Assembly: GCA_012329065.1 (NCBI GenBank)
Contig: JAAXPZ010000027.1
Location: 1 to 45,423, forward strand
Length of the DNA stretch: 45,423 bases
Direction of reading: 5' to 3'
Origin: Sulfurovum sp.
GTDB taxonomy: Bacteria; Campylobacterota; Campylobacteria; Campylobacterales; Sulfurovaceae
The notes beneath the pieces were generated by a model. It had not been told where the DNA came from and made no database searches. It saw only the letters and a program-made list of their open reading frames with translations. The position numbers were made by a program, and so were the translations under genes. Below, piece by piece: positions 1-8,429 of this stretch. Numbering within the stretch: position 1 is the first letter of the stretch; each line of letters starts with the position of its first letter.

Positions 1-147
1 ATAATTATTAGGCACTACAATTTAAGGTATCTCTTCTCTTTCCCTTGCTATAGGGCTTTAGTGGTTTTTTTGTGGTGAATAGGTGAAGTCGGGAGGTATT
101 AATGCTATTATACTACGTTGTTCCACATCTCTCTTACTATACCTTCC

Positions 148-415
148 TCACTCCTTCACCTCCCAATACCCACGAGTCCCACCAACCCTCTCTATCAACC
201 CCAACTTCTTCAACTTCACCACATTCTCTTCTATCTTCCTTTTAGAGATACCTACTATCTTAGAGAGTACCACAGCACTTACTTTAGCATCAGCTTTCAT
301 GCTCTTCATAATGTGTTGTTGGTCATCTGTTAGATTAGCGATTTCATTACCGGCCTTTTTTATGACTTCAAAGTATAGAGGTTCAGGTGAATGTAATCGT
401 ATATTACTTATCCAT
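148..415 (-). pseudogene. Remnant of a winged-helix regulator (C-terminal fragment)
   Basis: Reading the minus strand from about 415 down to a TGA at 148-150 gives an open stretch of about 88 codons that no longer has a proper start. It contains SPEPLYFEVIKKAGNEI, then LTDDQQHIMKSMK and a helix-turn-helix segment with VVLSKIVGISKRKIEENV, KKLGLIERVG and GYWEVKE. This is the pattern of the C-terminal winged helix of AlbA_2/RecG-like ATP-binding regulators, where a PEP-x-F motif precedes an LT-x-x-Q winged helix ending in GYWEV. The N-terminal domain is missing and the reading frame opens inside the 3' end of relE. I therefore read it as a decayed fragment, perhaps left when the toxin-antitoxin pair inserted. 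The family call is from motif memory only. A TATAAT-like box (107-112, minus strand) lies beyond it, pointing out of the window. Confidence 0.55.
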
Positions 416-694
416 CCTCTTCACTATCTCGTCATAGACAGCATTATTTTCTCTCTTTCCTACTGACAACACCACCACAATTACCTTCTCATCCACAACC
501 TCATAAGCCAGTCTAAACCCAAAGCTTCTCAATTTTATTTTATATACATTTGTATAGCCACTAAGTTTATCTTGAGGTACATGAGGATTTGTAAGTCGTT
601 TATCAAGTTTCTTTTTAAATTGATCCCTCACAGGAGAATTTAATTTCTCCCATTCTTTTTTAGACTTTTTTAAAAATATAAGCTTATAAGTCAT
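404..694 (-). CDS. relE: RelE family mRNA interferase toxin
   Basis: This 96-residue protein is close to E. coli RelE along its whole length (KEWEKL near 13-18, YKIKLRS at 51-57, SVGKRE at 77-82). The RelE catalytic residues fall at the same numbers as in the E. coli protein: K52, K54, R61, R81 and Y87. RelE family toxins cut mRNA in the ribosomal A site, and the intact catalytic set suggests an active enzyme. The gene overlaps the 3' end of the upstream antitoxin gene by 11 bp, the usual antitoxin-first layout that couples translation. The partner is not a classical RelB but a Phd/YefM-type protein. Family assignment is confident; activity is inferred. Confidence 0.93.
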   Translation of the reverse strand: MTYKLIFLKKSKKEWEKLNSPVRDQFKKKLDKRLTNPHVPQDKLSGYTNVYKIKLRSFGFRLAYEVVDEKVIVVVLSVGKRENNAVYDEIVKRMDK

Positions 695-938
695 CTAAAG
701 ATACTTCTATCAAATCATCTTCATCATAGTCGAGTCTCTCTCTTACTTCTTGTGCAAGATAATAGTCATCTATCACGTCCATCATCTCTTCATACAGTTT
801 ACTAGGTACGATGTACGCACTAGGCTTGTTGTGGTTGAGTATAGCCACTGCTTCACCACCTGCATCTTCTATGACAGAAGAAGGACTTTTTTTCAGTTCA
901 GAAATACTAGCTGTGTAGTTTGCTAAAATCTGTGTCAT
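684..938 (-). CDS. Phd/YefM family antitoxin
   Basis: This 84-residue protein has the Phd/YefM N-terminal fold signature: an early SISELKKSP helix, then IEDAGGEAVAILNHNKP and AYIVPSKLYEEMM. The acidic C-terminal tail (ERLDYDEDDLIEVSLDDL) is the likely toxin-binding region. Antitoxins of this family neutralise RelE-type toxins by wrapping around them, and the N-terminal domain binds the operon promoter. The gene precedes relE and overlaps it by 11 bp. The upstream dyad at 966-978 is a good candidate for its operator. The start ATG at 936-938 is preceded by an AAAAGGA-type ribosome-binding site. Confidence 0.9.
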   Translation of the reverse strand: MTQILANYTASISELKKSPSSVIEDAGGEAVAILNHNKPSAYIVPSKLYEEMMDVIDDYYLAQEVRERLDYDEDDLIEVSLDDL

Positions 939-1429
939 AGCTCATATCCTTTTTAGTATCTTATTTAGTACTATACTAGCTACTTTTAAAAGAATTGTCA
1001 AGAAAGAGTACTTGGGTTAGTTTACTAGAATCAATGTGGCAGGCTAGATTATATGTTGGTGCGGTAATATTATAGCAAATTATTTACTATTTGCATTCAT
1101 CCATGAGACGGCTTGTGCGGTACTTCAATTTCATGCCATTTTACTTATGGTACACCTGCATACATTAAAGAATCTGGCATGGCAAGTGGTATCTCATGAC
1201 AAAACTCTACCCCAACGGTACAAAAGAAACTGTGCAAATCGATGAAAATTTTAATGAAACGGTAGTGAATATCTAAAATCTGGAGCAAGGGGTGAACAAA
1301 ACATTATCCTCAATACACCTCTACCTAGGTAGTCAAAAGAAATTGTTAATGACCTCGTGAACAAGTAAAAAATGCTATACTTCAATCCTAATAAGTGGAA
1401 TTGAATCCAATAAAATCTGGAGATAACAA
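939..1429. other. About 490 bp without a supportable gene
   Basis: Apart from the toxin-antitoxin promoter, I see no intact gene here. Short coding-like pieces exist, for example a 26-codon stretch near 1198-1275 beginning MTKLYPNGTKETV, but they are interrupted by stops and lack ribosome-binding sites. They may be relics of an older gene. Near the right end TGCTATACT (about 1373-1381) is an extended -10 box that could serve the lipoprotein gene starting at 1430; no clear -35 is visible. Confidence 0.4.
966..1001 (-). promoter_or_regulatory. Promoter and candidate operator of the toxin-antitoxin operon
   Basis: On the minus strand a perfect TTGACA (996-1001) is followed after 17 nt by TAGTAT (973-978). 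An alternative TATAGT lies three bases further on. The -10 region is embedded in a dyad, TAGTA-CTA-TACTA (966-978). A symmetric site over the -10 box is what autorepression by the antitoxin or its toxin complex would need. The operator role is inferred. Confidence 0.6.
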
Positions 1430-2737
1430 ATGACAATTAAAAATATAAAATTTTTATGCCCACTCTTTTTTTCTATAATGCTTTTTACAGGATGTGGAGG
1501 AGGCAAGCATGGAGAGACTACTCCTGGTGCTAGTGATCCAAAACTTAGAGATACTCATCCATATGTAGCTAACAGCAGATATAGGAATGTCCTACAAAAA
1601 TGTGCTGGAGCAAAAAGCAGGAGTGAGTCATGCAAAGTCAATGAATTGCCATTTTTGGCTTTGGAGCAAGAGGTGCCGAGCAAAGAGTTAATAATGCAAA
1701 GGGTTCTTGTGTCTCATGACTGGATGGGTAAAAGATTTGAGGAGATGCTTGACCTGCTGGAAGATGATATGAAGGTACTATTGGGAGCAGTGACTGCTAT
1801 AGTGATAGATGATGACATTATCCCATCTTATTATTGGATTAGGACAGGTGCTATGTATATAGACCCTAGATATTTGTGGCTGACTCCTAGTGAAGCAAGA
1901 AGCATAACAGAAAAGGACGACTATAGGTCAGGATTTGGAAAAGAGTTGCGTTTTTCTAACTGGCATAGAGATGTTAAAAATAATCGAAGAGCATATAATT
2001 ACTTTGCTATAGACTCAAACCAGACAAGAACTCTGAATGATATAAAGTATAGATTTGCAGGACTGCTATATCATGAACTAATGCATGCAAATGACTTTTT
2101 CCCTCCATACAAGAGAGATAAAGTTATCAAGCATGAATCAGTCGAAACAAACCTAAGAAGATTAGGTCAAGATGGCATTTCAGTAAACCTGTATGCACGC
2201 TCACCTCTAAAGGCACAGCATCTCAAAGATATAGCTGAAGTACTGTATCGTGGTAAGGCAGCAACAGTTTACCAAAAAGGCGTATATGCTGAAGACATGG
2301 GTAGTTGGTTTTCCAATGATTATGCAAATGCTATGTATTCATATAGTACGATATTTGAGGATACAGCTATGCTTTTTCAGAGAGCCATGATAAAGTATCA
2401 CTATGGAGTAGAGTCCGATCAGGTGTTTATAGATAATCCTATTGACGGAGTAGATTTTAATTGTGCTAATGCAATTATTGGCTGGGGGGAGCGAAATAGT
2501 GTGGCCAAAGATGAAGTAAGAAGCAGAGCAGCCTATGTGACCAAATTGGTTTTTCCTAGCAAGGATTGGGATACGATGTTTAGTCAAAAGCTAGGGACTA
2601 GCAAGGTTATTCCACATAACAAAAGCTGGTGCGAGACGCTAAATTTAAATGCAAAAATGACCAAGGGTATTGACGGAGATATAAATACTACATATAGAGA
2701 CGCTATATACAAAGAAGATATGATTCCTCCTTATTGA
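1430..2737 (+). CDS. Lipoprotein with HELMH putative zinc-metallopeptidase motif
   Basis: I do not recognise a named family for this 435-residue protein. It starts with a lipoprotein signal peptide (hydrophobic 8-19, LFTGC with lipidated C22, then GGG), so it is probably anchored in the outer or inner membrane facing the periplasm. A zinc-protease motif, YHELMH, lies at about 214-219 (H215, E216, H219). About 90 residues later comes YSTIFEDTAMLF, with E310 and D311. An HExxH followed by a downstream E-D-x-A helix is typical of gluzincin-type peptidases, where the Glu is the third zinc ligand. The ribosome-binding site is GGAGA, seven bases before ATG. It stands alone, convergent with the small membrane protein gene. 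Substrate is unknown; peptidase activity is inferred from the motif. Confidence 0.7.
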   Translation: MTIKNIKFLCPLFFSIMLFTGCGGGKHGETTPGASDPKLRDTHPYVANSRYRNVLQKCAGAKSRSESCKVNELPFLALEQEVPSKELIMQRVLVSHDWMGKRFEEMLDLLEDDMKVLLGAVTAIVIDDDIIPSYYWIRTGAMYIDPRYLWLTPSEARSITEKDDYRSGFGKELRFSNWHRDVKNNRRAYNYFAIDSNQTRTLNDIKYRFAGLLYHELMHANDFFPPYKRDKVIKHESVETNLRRLGQDGISVNLYARSPLKAQHLKDIAEVLYRGKAATVYQKGVYAEDMGSWFSNDYANAMYSYSTIFEDTAMLFQRAMIKYHYGVESDQVFIDNPIDGVDFNCANAIIGWGERNSVAKDEVRSRAAYVTKLVFPSKDWDTMFSQKLGTSKVIPHNKSWCETLNLNAKMTKGIDGDINTTYRDAIYKEDMIPPY

Positions 2738-2743
2738 TAAGGA

Positions 2744-2965
2744 TTAGTCCAGAAAGCCATCTTTCTTCATATCTTTCTCTTCTATGTATTCTCTATATAG
2801 AAGAGCCAGCCCAAGCACTGCGACTACAACTACTCCAGCGGTGATGGTGACCTTGACAAATGTTTCCCATGATATCGCAGCTCCCCATAGCCAAAGCAGT
2901 GCGAATATAGCATAGCTTACCAATACAACTCCAGTAATGATACTTGCGATTTTCATAGCATTCAT
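2744..2965 (-). CDS. Small two-helix membrane protein
   Basis: This 73-residue protein has two predicted transmembrane helices (roughly 7-29 and 36-56). It ends in a charged tail, REYIEEKDMKKDGF, likely on the cytoplasmic side. No family is recognised. Its start overlaps the end of the preceding DUF4177-like gene by 4 bp (ATGA), so the two are translationally coupled and probably work together or share regulation. The pair is divergent from the two-component regulator starting at 3248 and might be under its control, but nothing else in the sequence shows a function. Confidence 0.7.
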   Translation of the reverse strand: MNAMKIASIITGVVLVSYAIFALLWLWGAAISWETFVKVTITAGVVVVAVLGLALLYREYIEEKDMKKDGFLD

Positions 2966-3183
2966 GCTTTTTCCCTTTTTAATATTACTACAAACCCCTC
3001 TCTTTTGAAAAAGAGTAGCATTCTTCTAATGTCTTTCTCCATAGTGACTACTTTCCAGCCTTGGACTGCATTGGCATTGAGAAACTCTGAGAACTTAACT
3101 GGATTGATCTTGGATTGTCCTAGCAGTAGAGAGCCAAGCATTCCTTCTTGATAGATTATAGCTTTATACTCTTCCATATTCAC
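2962..3183 (-). CDS. DUF4177-like small protein
   Basis: This 73-residue protein has the layout of the DUF4177 family: an N-terminal EYKAIIY strand, a middle FLNANAVQGWKVVTM motif (the family's LN-x-x-G-x-x-GWE-V-V core) and a C-terminal strand VVILKRE. The family has no known biochemical role. The start ATG (3181-3183) has a GAGGTG ribosome-binding site three bases upstream. The gene ends in a 4-bp overlap with the small membrane protein. On the minus strand a TATAAT box at 3207-3212 lies just upstream, facing away from the two-component system. Confidence 0.7.
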   Translation of the reverse strand: MNMEEYKAIIYQEGMLGSLLLGQSKINPVKFSEFLNANAVQGWKVVTMEKDIRRMLLFFKREGFVVILKREKA

Positions 3184-3247
3184 CTCGTAATTTAATAAAT
3201 TTTGATATTATACCTTAAGTATAAACATAATTATATATGGAGTGTAA
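3184..3247. promoter_or_regulatory. Divergent promoter region with a small dyad
   Basis: This 64-bp gap separates the DUF4177-like gene (minus) from the response regulator (plus). A perfect TATAAT (3207-3212, minus strand) probably drives the minus-strand pair. TATAAA around 3220-3225 could serve the plus strand. Between them lies the dyad ATAC-CTTAA-GTAT (3210-3222). A symmetric site between divergent promoters is a reasonable candidate for binding by the adjacent OmpR-type regulator; this is inference. Confidence 0.45.
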
Positions 3248-3925
3248 ATGAAAATATTAATTATCGAAGATGATCCTGAGTTATCTATGATATTGAGTAG
3301 CTATCTGACCAAGCATGGCATGGAGGTGATCTCAGCAGAGGAACCTTATCTTGGTATGTCTTTGCTTACACAACATGAATTTGATCTGATAATACTGGAT
3401 CTGACTTTGCCTGGCATGGATGGACTAGAGGTAGTAGAGAAGATTCGCGAGACTTCCAATATCCCTATTATCATCTCTTCTGCCAGAGACGATATCACAG
3501 ACAAAGTCATAGGCTTGGAGAGGGGAGCGGATGACTATATGCCAAAGCCATATGACCCTAGAGAGTTGGTCACCCGCATAAAAACCATACTGCGACGCAC
3601 CAATGTATCGACTGAACCACAAGAACCTACAGAGAGCATATTTAAGCTAGACCAAGCAGGCAGAGTAATAGAGTTTATGGGCGTGATGCTAGATTTGACC
3701 GCTGCTGAATTTGATGTTCTTGGAATGCTAATACAGCACAAAAATGGATCAGTTTCCAGAGAGCAATTGATATATGAGAGTGAACATATAGATGATGAAA
3801 GTTCGATAAAAAATATCGATGTGATAATCTCTAGAATCAGAAATAAAATTGTATCTATAGATGCTAAGCATACCTATATCAAGCCAGTGAGAGGTGTAGG
3901 GTATTTACTTACAGATAGGGTTTAG
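3248..3925 (+). CDS. OmpR-family response regulator (ArsR-like of Campylobacterota)
   Basis: A 225-residue DNA-binding response regulator. The receiver domain (1-115) shows the acidic pair E7-D8-D9, the phosphoacceptor D51 in LDLTLPGMDG, S78 and K100 in MPKPYDP. The OmpR/PhoB winged helix occupies about 130-223, ending in the typical YIKPVRGVGYLL. Five bases separate it from the sensor kinase gene, so the two form one operon. Sequence flavour (EDDPELSMILSSYL, LERGADDYMPKPYDP) recalls the ArsR acid-response regulator group of Helicobacter and its relatives, as does the partner kinase. The stimulus is unknown. It is divergent from the small membrane protein pair, which are candidate targets. 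Confidence 0.92.
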   Translation: MKILIIEDDPELSMILSSYLTKHGMEVISAEEPYLGMSLLTQHEFDLIILDLTLPGMDGLEVVEKIRETSNIPIIISSARDDITDKVIGLERGADDYMPKPYDPRELVTRIKTILRRTNVSTEPQEPTESIFKLDQAGRVIEFMGVMLDLTAAEFDVLGMLIQHKNGSVSREQLIYESEHIDDESSIKNIDVIISRIRNKIVSIDAKHTYIKPVRGVGYLLTDRV

Positions 3926-3930
3926 CAGCT

Positions 3931-5163
3931 GTGAAGCATGTCTCAGTAAGTACTTTTATTCATACACTTTTTTTATTGGTATTTTCTGTATTGTTAGCAA
4001 CATTTTATTTCTTTTATACTACAACAGAAGTGAATCGAAAACCAGAAAATGTAGCACGGTACAAGCCTGTATCTGATTCTTTTTTGTTTCGTGAAAATCT
4101 TGAGATGACCGAAAAGCAACTAAAACAGTTTTATGATGATTATAAAATAGAGCCTATAGATACTAAAAAGGCACTCAAAGAAATAGAGAAGAGGGGTGAA
4201 ACTATTTTTGAGAGTCAAACTATGTATGGAAGATTTAGGGTTTTTAAAACAGAAGATCAGCACTATATCTATGTGCAAAGATTGGGATATACACAGATGT
4301 TTGTAGATAATCAATCTAGCTATTACGATCAGACCTACGCACTTATGCTCTCTATAGGTAGTGCAATGTTGGCATTATTTATACTAATGTATATAATGAT
4401 ACTTAAAAAACTATACCCGTTAAAACGATTACACAAGCAGATAGAGCAGTTTGCTGATGGTAATTTGGATATCAAGATTGACAACCAGGGCGGAGATGAG
4501 ATAGGGAAAATCGCTCAGAGTTTTGATAAAGCTATAGCACATATCAGACAATTAATATCTTCAAAAAATCTATTTATGAGAAACATTATGCATGAACTTA
4601 AGACCCCTATCACTAAAGGCAGGATAGTTTCGGAAACCATAGATGATCCTATGGCGAAGAAAGTGCTTGTTCGTGCATTTGAGAGAATGAATGAGCTGAT
4701 ATCTGATCTGGCAGATGTTGAGCGGATAACTATGTACAACTTTGAGCCTACAAAAGAGCATATCATGCTTTCTAATGCTATTACGCGTACTGAGAAAGTG
4801 CTTATGGCTGATAAAGATAAATATACTATCAAGGTAAGTGACAGAGCACTCTATACAGACAAAAAACTTTTGGCTCTTAGCTTAAAAAACCTGATGGACA
4901 ATGGCATAAAGTATGGGATAGATAAGCATGTCAAAGTCATAAGTGTAGGCAATCGGATAGAAGTTAGCTCCAAAGGAGAGCCACTCAAAGAGGAGTTTTC
5001 ATTTTACATAGAACCATTTTCACAGGATGAAAAGAGAAGTCATGGTTTTGGGTTGGGGCTTTATATTGTCAATAATGTACTGGAAAAGCTTGGATATGGG
5101 TTTAGATACCATTATGATAAAAAAGCAGGAGAAAATATTTTTTCTATAACCATGAATGAATAG
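3931..5163 (+). CDS. ArsS-like membrane sensor histidine kinase
   Basis: A 410-residue sensor kinase that starts with GTG five bases after the regulator's stop. Two transmembrane segments (about 10-30 and 137-157) flank a periplasmic sensor region of about 105 residues. A HAMP-like linker follows (about 158-210). The H-box MRNIMHELKTPITKGR has phosphoacceptor H221; this exact wording is typical of ArsS-family kinases of Campylobacterota. The ATPase part is short but has N324 (LMDNGIKYG) and a glycine box GFGLGLYIV (372-380). It is expected to autophosphorylate and pass phosphate to D51 of its neighbour. In H. pylori the ArsS homologue responds to acid, but the periplasmic domain here cannot be matched to a signal by eye. 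Confidence 0.9.
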   Translation: MKHVSVSTFIHTLFLLVFSVLLATFYFFYTTTEVNRKPENVARYKPVSDSFLFRENLEMTEKQLKQFYDDYKIEPIDTKKALKEIEKRGETIFESQTMYGRFRVFKTEDQHYIYVQRLGYTQMFVDNQSSYYDQTYALMLSIGSAMLALFILMYIMILKKLYPLKRLHKQIEQFADGNLDIKIDNQGGDEIGKIAQSFDKAIAHIRQLISSKNLFMRNIMHELKTPITKGRIVSETIDDPMAKKVLVRAFERMNELISDLADVERITMYNFEPTKEHIMLSNAITRTEKVLMADKDKYTIKVSDRALYTDKKLLALSLKNLMDNGIKYGIDKHVKVISVGNRIEVSSKGEPLKEEFSFYIEPFSQDEKRSHGFGLGLYIVNNVLEKLGYGFRYHYDKKAGENIFSITMNE

Positions 5164-5251
5164 CGTAGTTGTTGTTGAGCCATAAACATACATCATAAGA
5201 TAGCCAGAAGAGAGCAGTCTATATCCTTGCTCCCAAATAGCCTTTATCCTA

Positions 5252-6970
5252 TTAGCAGCAATTGCAACTTTGCCTGTATTTGCTCATTTTTCCAATCCCT
5301 GGATTAAATGTATTGGTAGGATCTAATTTAGTATAAAACTTTTGTAAACTGTCCTCAGCTTTGTACAGATGACCGACATTATGTTCAGCAGGGTATTTGG
5401 CACCTTTGCTATCCAAAAAGGCAAGCATTATAGATTTCATCCTAGCATTATCTGTACCTTTTTTGAAAAGGTAATTTTGGTGGAAGACATTGCACATGAA
5501 ATGTCCATAGTGCATTTTGACCAATAAGTTGTCTTTTATCTCTTCTGGCAATTCCTCAACCCAGTCTTTGTCATTACGGCGTAATGCAATATCTAACGGC
5601 AAGATTCCTTCAGTTTTCCCACTATTCATGACAGCATAGCGACCAGCAGCCCCACCTGCAGCAAAACGGTGTAGTAGAGCCTTTTCTCCTTCTTCTTTGG
5701 TGCATGTAATATAGCCACCGTCTGCATCCTCTTTGTCTTCTGACCAGTTTTCTTTCAGGTAGACTTTGGCTTCTTCGATTCCCTCATCGCTCATACTTAG
5801 GATAAGATGATGTTCGTATTTGTCACGCATCTCAAGTATACGCTTTGGGACTTGGTTTGGAAATAGTTTACTAGTGTACTGCATAAATTTATTAGGAATG
5901 TCTGCTGGCAGTAGCGGAATACCCTTTAGAAGATTTTCAGCCTTTGATTTTATCTCATATAGAAGAGGCATTTTTTTTGTACCGAGATATCTGATGGCCA
6001 CAAAAGTATCTTTGCCATACTCTTCAGTAATATTAAAAATCGTGCGATCCATATATTCTCCCATATCGGGAAGGTTTTTAAAGCTACTTAGGATATCAAC
6101 TCGTAGTTGAGCAAGTTTATCAGGATTATTGGTACCAAGATAGAAAACTTGCTCTTTTTTAGGCAAGGCAAATGTATCGGTTCTAACTGCAAATACACCC
6201 AGTTTTCCAGCACAACCACTGCTTTCAAATAAACGGCGTTCATCTGCATTAAAGCGAGATGGTATATCTGATGTTATGTCGCGAACTCGTTCTTCATATT
6301 CATTATCTGATGCCACGCCTACATCATAACGAATATTTGCAGGATCAAAGTTGCCATCTTGTAAGTTGGTTAATATTTCTTCCGCTGTTTCACCAAGTCC
6401 ATCAATACCGAGGTTGTTGACAAGATGCAACTCTCCTTTTTCATCCACCTGAGCATAAATAGCAAGCTCAGTATAGGCAGGTCCCCGTTTGACCAAAGCT
6501 CCACCAGAGTTATTTGCGATACCACCGATGACGGTTGCACCCAGTTGAGAAGCACCAATGACCGAATGAGGCCCACGGTTTATTTTGCTTAACTCTTCTT
6601 CAAGTGCATGTAAACTTGCACCAGGTAAACTAATAGCTTGTTTTCCTTCATTGATTAAGTGAATTTGATTGATGGCAAGGGTATTGATAACAACCACATC
6701 TCTATCGTAGTCATCACCACTAGGGGCAGAGCCCTCTGTGAGTCCTGTTTTTGCAGCTTGCATGATAATAATGCAGTTGGCTTCGACACAAACTTCAATT
6801 AGTTGCCATTGCTCCAGTAGTGTTTTTGGAAAAACTACTGCCAAGGCAGTTCCCATGCCTGAACGGAATCCACATCGGTAGTAGGATGTTTTAGTGTCGC
6901 TAGTCAGCACTTTTTTTTCGCCCACGATAGCTTTAAGTTGTTGAACTAATTCATTCTGTTTTGTCATCAT
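5252..6970 (-). CDS. dld: Quinone-dependent D-lactate dehydrogenase
   Basis: This 572-residue protein matches E. coli Dld (571 residues) in length and sequence. It oxidises D-lactate to pyruvate and passes electrons to the quinone pool at the inner membrane. The N-terminal FAD-binding domain (about 40-240) has QAAKTGLTEGSAPSGDDYDR and GGIANNSGGALVKRG. The C-terminal half carries the membrane-binding Dld domain, ending in HNVGHLYKAEDSLQKFY and NPGIGKMSK. The start is one of two adjacent ATGs after an AGAGGA ribosome-binding site. It lies downstream of hemN on the same strand, with an 80-bp gap holding a TAAAAT-like -10 box, and may have its own promoter. It suggests use of lactate as electron donor. 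Confidence 0.95.
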   Translation of the reverse strand: MMTKQNELVQQLKAIVGEKKVLTSDTKTSYYRCGFRSGMGTALAVVFPKTLLEQWQLIEVCVEANCIIIMQAAKTGLTEGSAPSGDDYDRDVVVINTLAINQIHLINEGKQAISLPGASLHALEEELSKINRGPHSVIGASQLGATVIGGIANNSGGALVKRGPAYTELAIYAQVDEKGELHLVNNLGIDGLGETAEEILTNLQDGNFDPANIRYDVGVASDNEYEERVRDITSDIPSRFNADERRLFESSGCAGKLGVFAVRTDTFALPKKEQVFYLGTNNPDKLAQLRVDILSSFKNLPDMGEYMDRTIFNITEEYGKDTFVAIRYLGTKKMPLLYEIKSKAENLLKGIPLLPADIPNKFMQYTSKLFPNQVPKRILEMRDKYEHHLILSMSDEGIEEAKVYLKENWSEDKEDADGGYITCTKEEGEKALLHRFAAGGAAGRYAVMNSGKTEGILPLDIALRRNDKDWVEELPEEIKDNLLVKMHYGHFMCNVFHQNYLFKKGTDNARMKSIMLAFLDSKGAKYPAEHNVGHLYKAEDSLQKFYTKLDPTNTFNPGIGKMSKYRQSCNCC

Positions 6971-7050
6971 TCTATCCTCTTAATTATTTCTCTCTAAGCA
7001 CTATTATTTTAGCAATAGTATGTTTATAGTTTGATTTGCTATTAGAATTT

Positions 7051-8418
7051 TCATACTGTTTTTGAAAAACTTTTTTCACTTTTACTGTATTTCCCCATAT
7101 ATGCGTCAAATGGCATTGCTATATTTCTGATTAGTAGTGTACCAGTAGGACTTACACTTATTTTTTCGTCTGTCATTGTGATCAGGTCTCCATTTACAAA
7201 TTCTTCAAGTGCTTCAAGTGCATCACCAAAGTACTCTTTGAAATTTATCTTGTGGTCTTGCTCTACTCTTTTGATATCTATAGAAAAATTTGCCATAAGC
7301 TCCATGATAACTGCTTTTCGTAAAAAGTCGTCATCGTTGAGCTCTAGTCCTTTTTCAAATGGAAGCTTAGCACTGTCTATCGCCTCTTCGTAATCTTTCA
7401 TATTTTTAGTATTTTGAGCGTAATATCTGCCCCCTTCTCCAATACTAGTCAATCCGATACCTATGAGATTAGAACCACCTTTAGTGGTGTATCCTTGGAA
7501 GTTTCTATGTAGTTCACCTTTGGCAATGGCAGCGAACAGTTCATCGTCTGGCTTGGCAAAGTGATCCATGCCAACCATTTTATAACCTTTGCTTTCAAAA
7601 AAGTTAATAGTATGTTGAAAAATTTTTAGCTTTACATCAGGTGAGGGTAGTGTTGTTTCATCAAATTTTCTCATTGTCTTTTTGAGCCAAGGTACATGAG
7701 CATAATTGAATACTGCCAAACGATTTGGCTCTATACTAAATGCCTCTTCTAGTGTTTTAGAAAAGCTCTCAAATGTTTGATATGGAAGTCCATATATTAG
7801 ATCCATATTGATACTTTCTATGCCATATTTTCTAGCGAGATCTACAGCCGACTTGGTGATATCATAGGGCTGTATGCGGTGTATCTCTTTTTGTACTTTT
7901 GGGTCAAAGTCCTGCACTCCAAAACTAATACGGGTAAAGTTATGTTTCTTGAAAACCTTCATCTGATCTTCGTTGAAAAATCTTGGGTCAATCTCTACAC
8001 TGACCTCCGCATGAAGACTCCAGCGGGGAAATTTTTCTTTGACATAAGAGATAATCTCATCTAGTTCATAATCTTTATAAAAAGTTGGTGTACCTCCACC
8101 AAAGTGAAACTGTATGACTTCTCGCTCGCTGTCAATGTGTTGGGTTAGGATATCAATCTCTTTTTTAAGATACTTGATGTAATCGCTTAGTTTGCTTTCT
8201 TTGGATGTAAAAACCACATTGCAGCCACAGAAATAGCATGCAGAACGGCAAAACGGCAGGTGAATATAGATTGATATTTTTTCTGCGCCATTTTCTAAGT
8301 ACTGTATATATCTGTCATAATTAAATTTATCATCAAACTCCAGTGCCGTAGGGTAACTTGTGTAGCGGGGTCCTGGTTTGGAGTATTTGCTAAATTTTTC
8401 TAAATCTATTTGGCTCAA
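7051..8418 (-). CDS. hemN: Oxygen-independent coproporphyrinogen III oxidase
   Basis: A 455-residue radical-SAM enzyme that decarboxylates coproporphyrinogen III to protoporphyrinogen IX in haem synthesis without oxygen. The cluster motif C57-x3-C61-x2-C64 followed by G65-C66 (FCRSACYFCGC) is the HemN signature. HFGGGTPTF, INMDLIYGLPYQT and the C-terminal HemN domain are also present. Length fits genuine HemN (about 455) rather than the shorter HemW. The start appears to be TTG (8416-8418), after the strong ribosome-binding site AAGGAAGG; no in-frame ATG fits better. Only 11 bp separate it from argF, so the two are probably cotranscribed. Confidence 0.95.
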   Translation of the reverse strand: MSQIDLEKFSKYSKPGPRYTSYPTALEFDDKFNYDRYIQYLENGAEKISIYIHLPFCRSACYFCGCNVVFTSKESKLSDYIKYLKKEIDILTQHIDSEREVIQFHFGGGTPTFYKDYELDEIISYVKEKFPRWSLHAEVSVEIDPRFFNEDQMKVFKKHNFTRISFGVQDFDPKVQKEIHRIQPYDITKSAVDLARKYGIESINMDLIYGLPYQTFESFSKTLEEAFSIEPNRLAVFNYAHVPWLKKTMRKFDETTLPSPDVKLKIFQHTINFFESKGYKMVGMDHFAKPDDELFAAIAKGELHRNFQGYTTKGGSNLIGIGLTSIGEGGRYYAQNTKNMKDYEEAIDSAKLPFEKGLELNDDDFLRKAVIMELMANFSIDIKRVEQDHKINFKEYFGDALEALEEFVNGDLITMTDEKISVSPTGTLLIRNIAMPFDAYMGKYSKSEKSFSKTV

Positions 8419-8429
8419 ATGCCTTCCTT

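Noticed and set aside
83-466. Plus-strand open frame of 127 codons at the left end
   Set aside because: It is the antisense of the winged-helix remnant and the relE 3' end. Its product is low-complexity Ser/Leu/Phe, and there is no ribosome-binding site.
1251-1436. Minus-strand open frame of 61 codons upstream of the lipoprotein gene
   Set aside because: It overlaps the lipoprotein gene's leader and start, has no ribosome-binding site and resembles no protein family.
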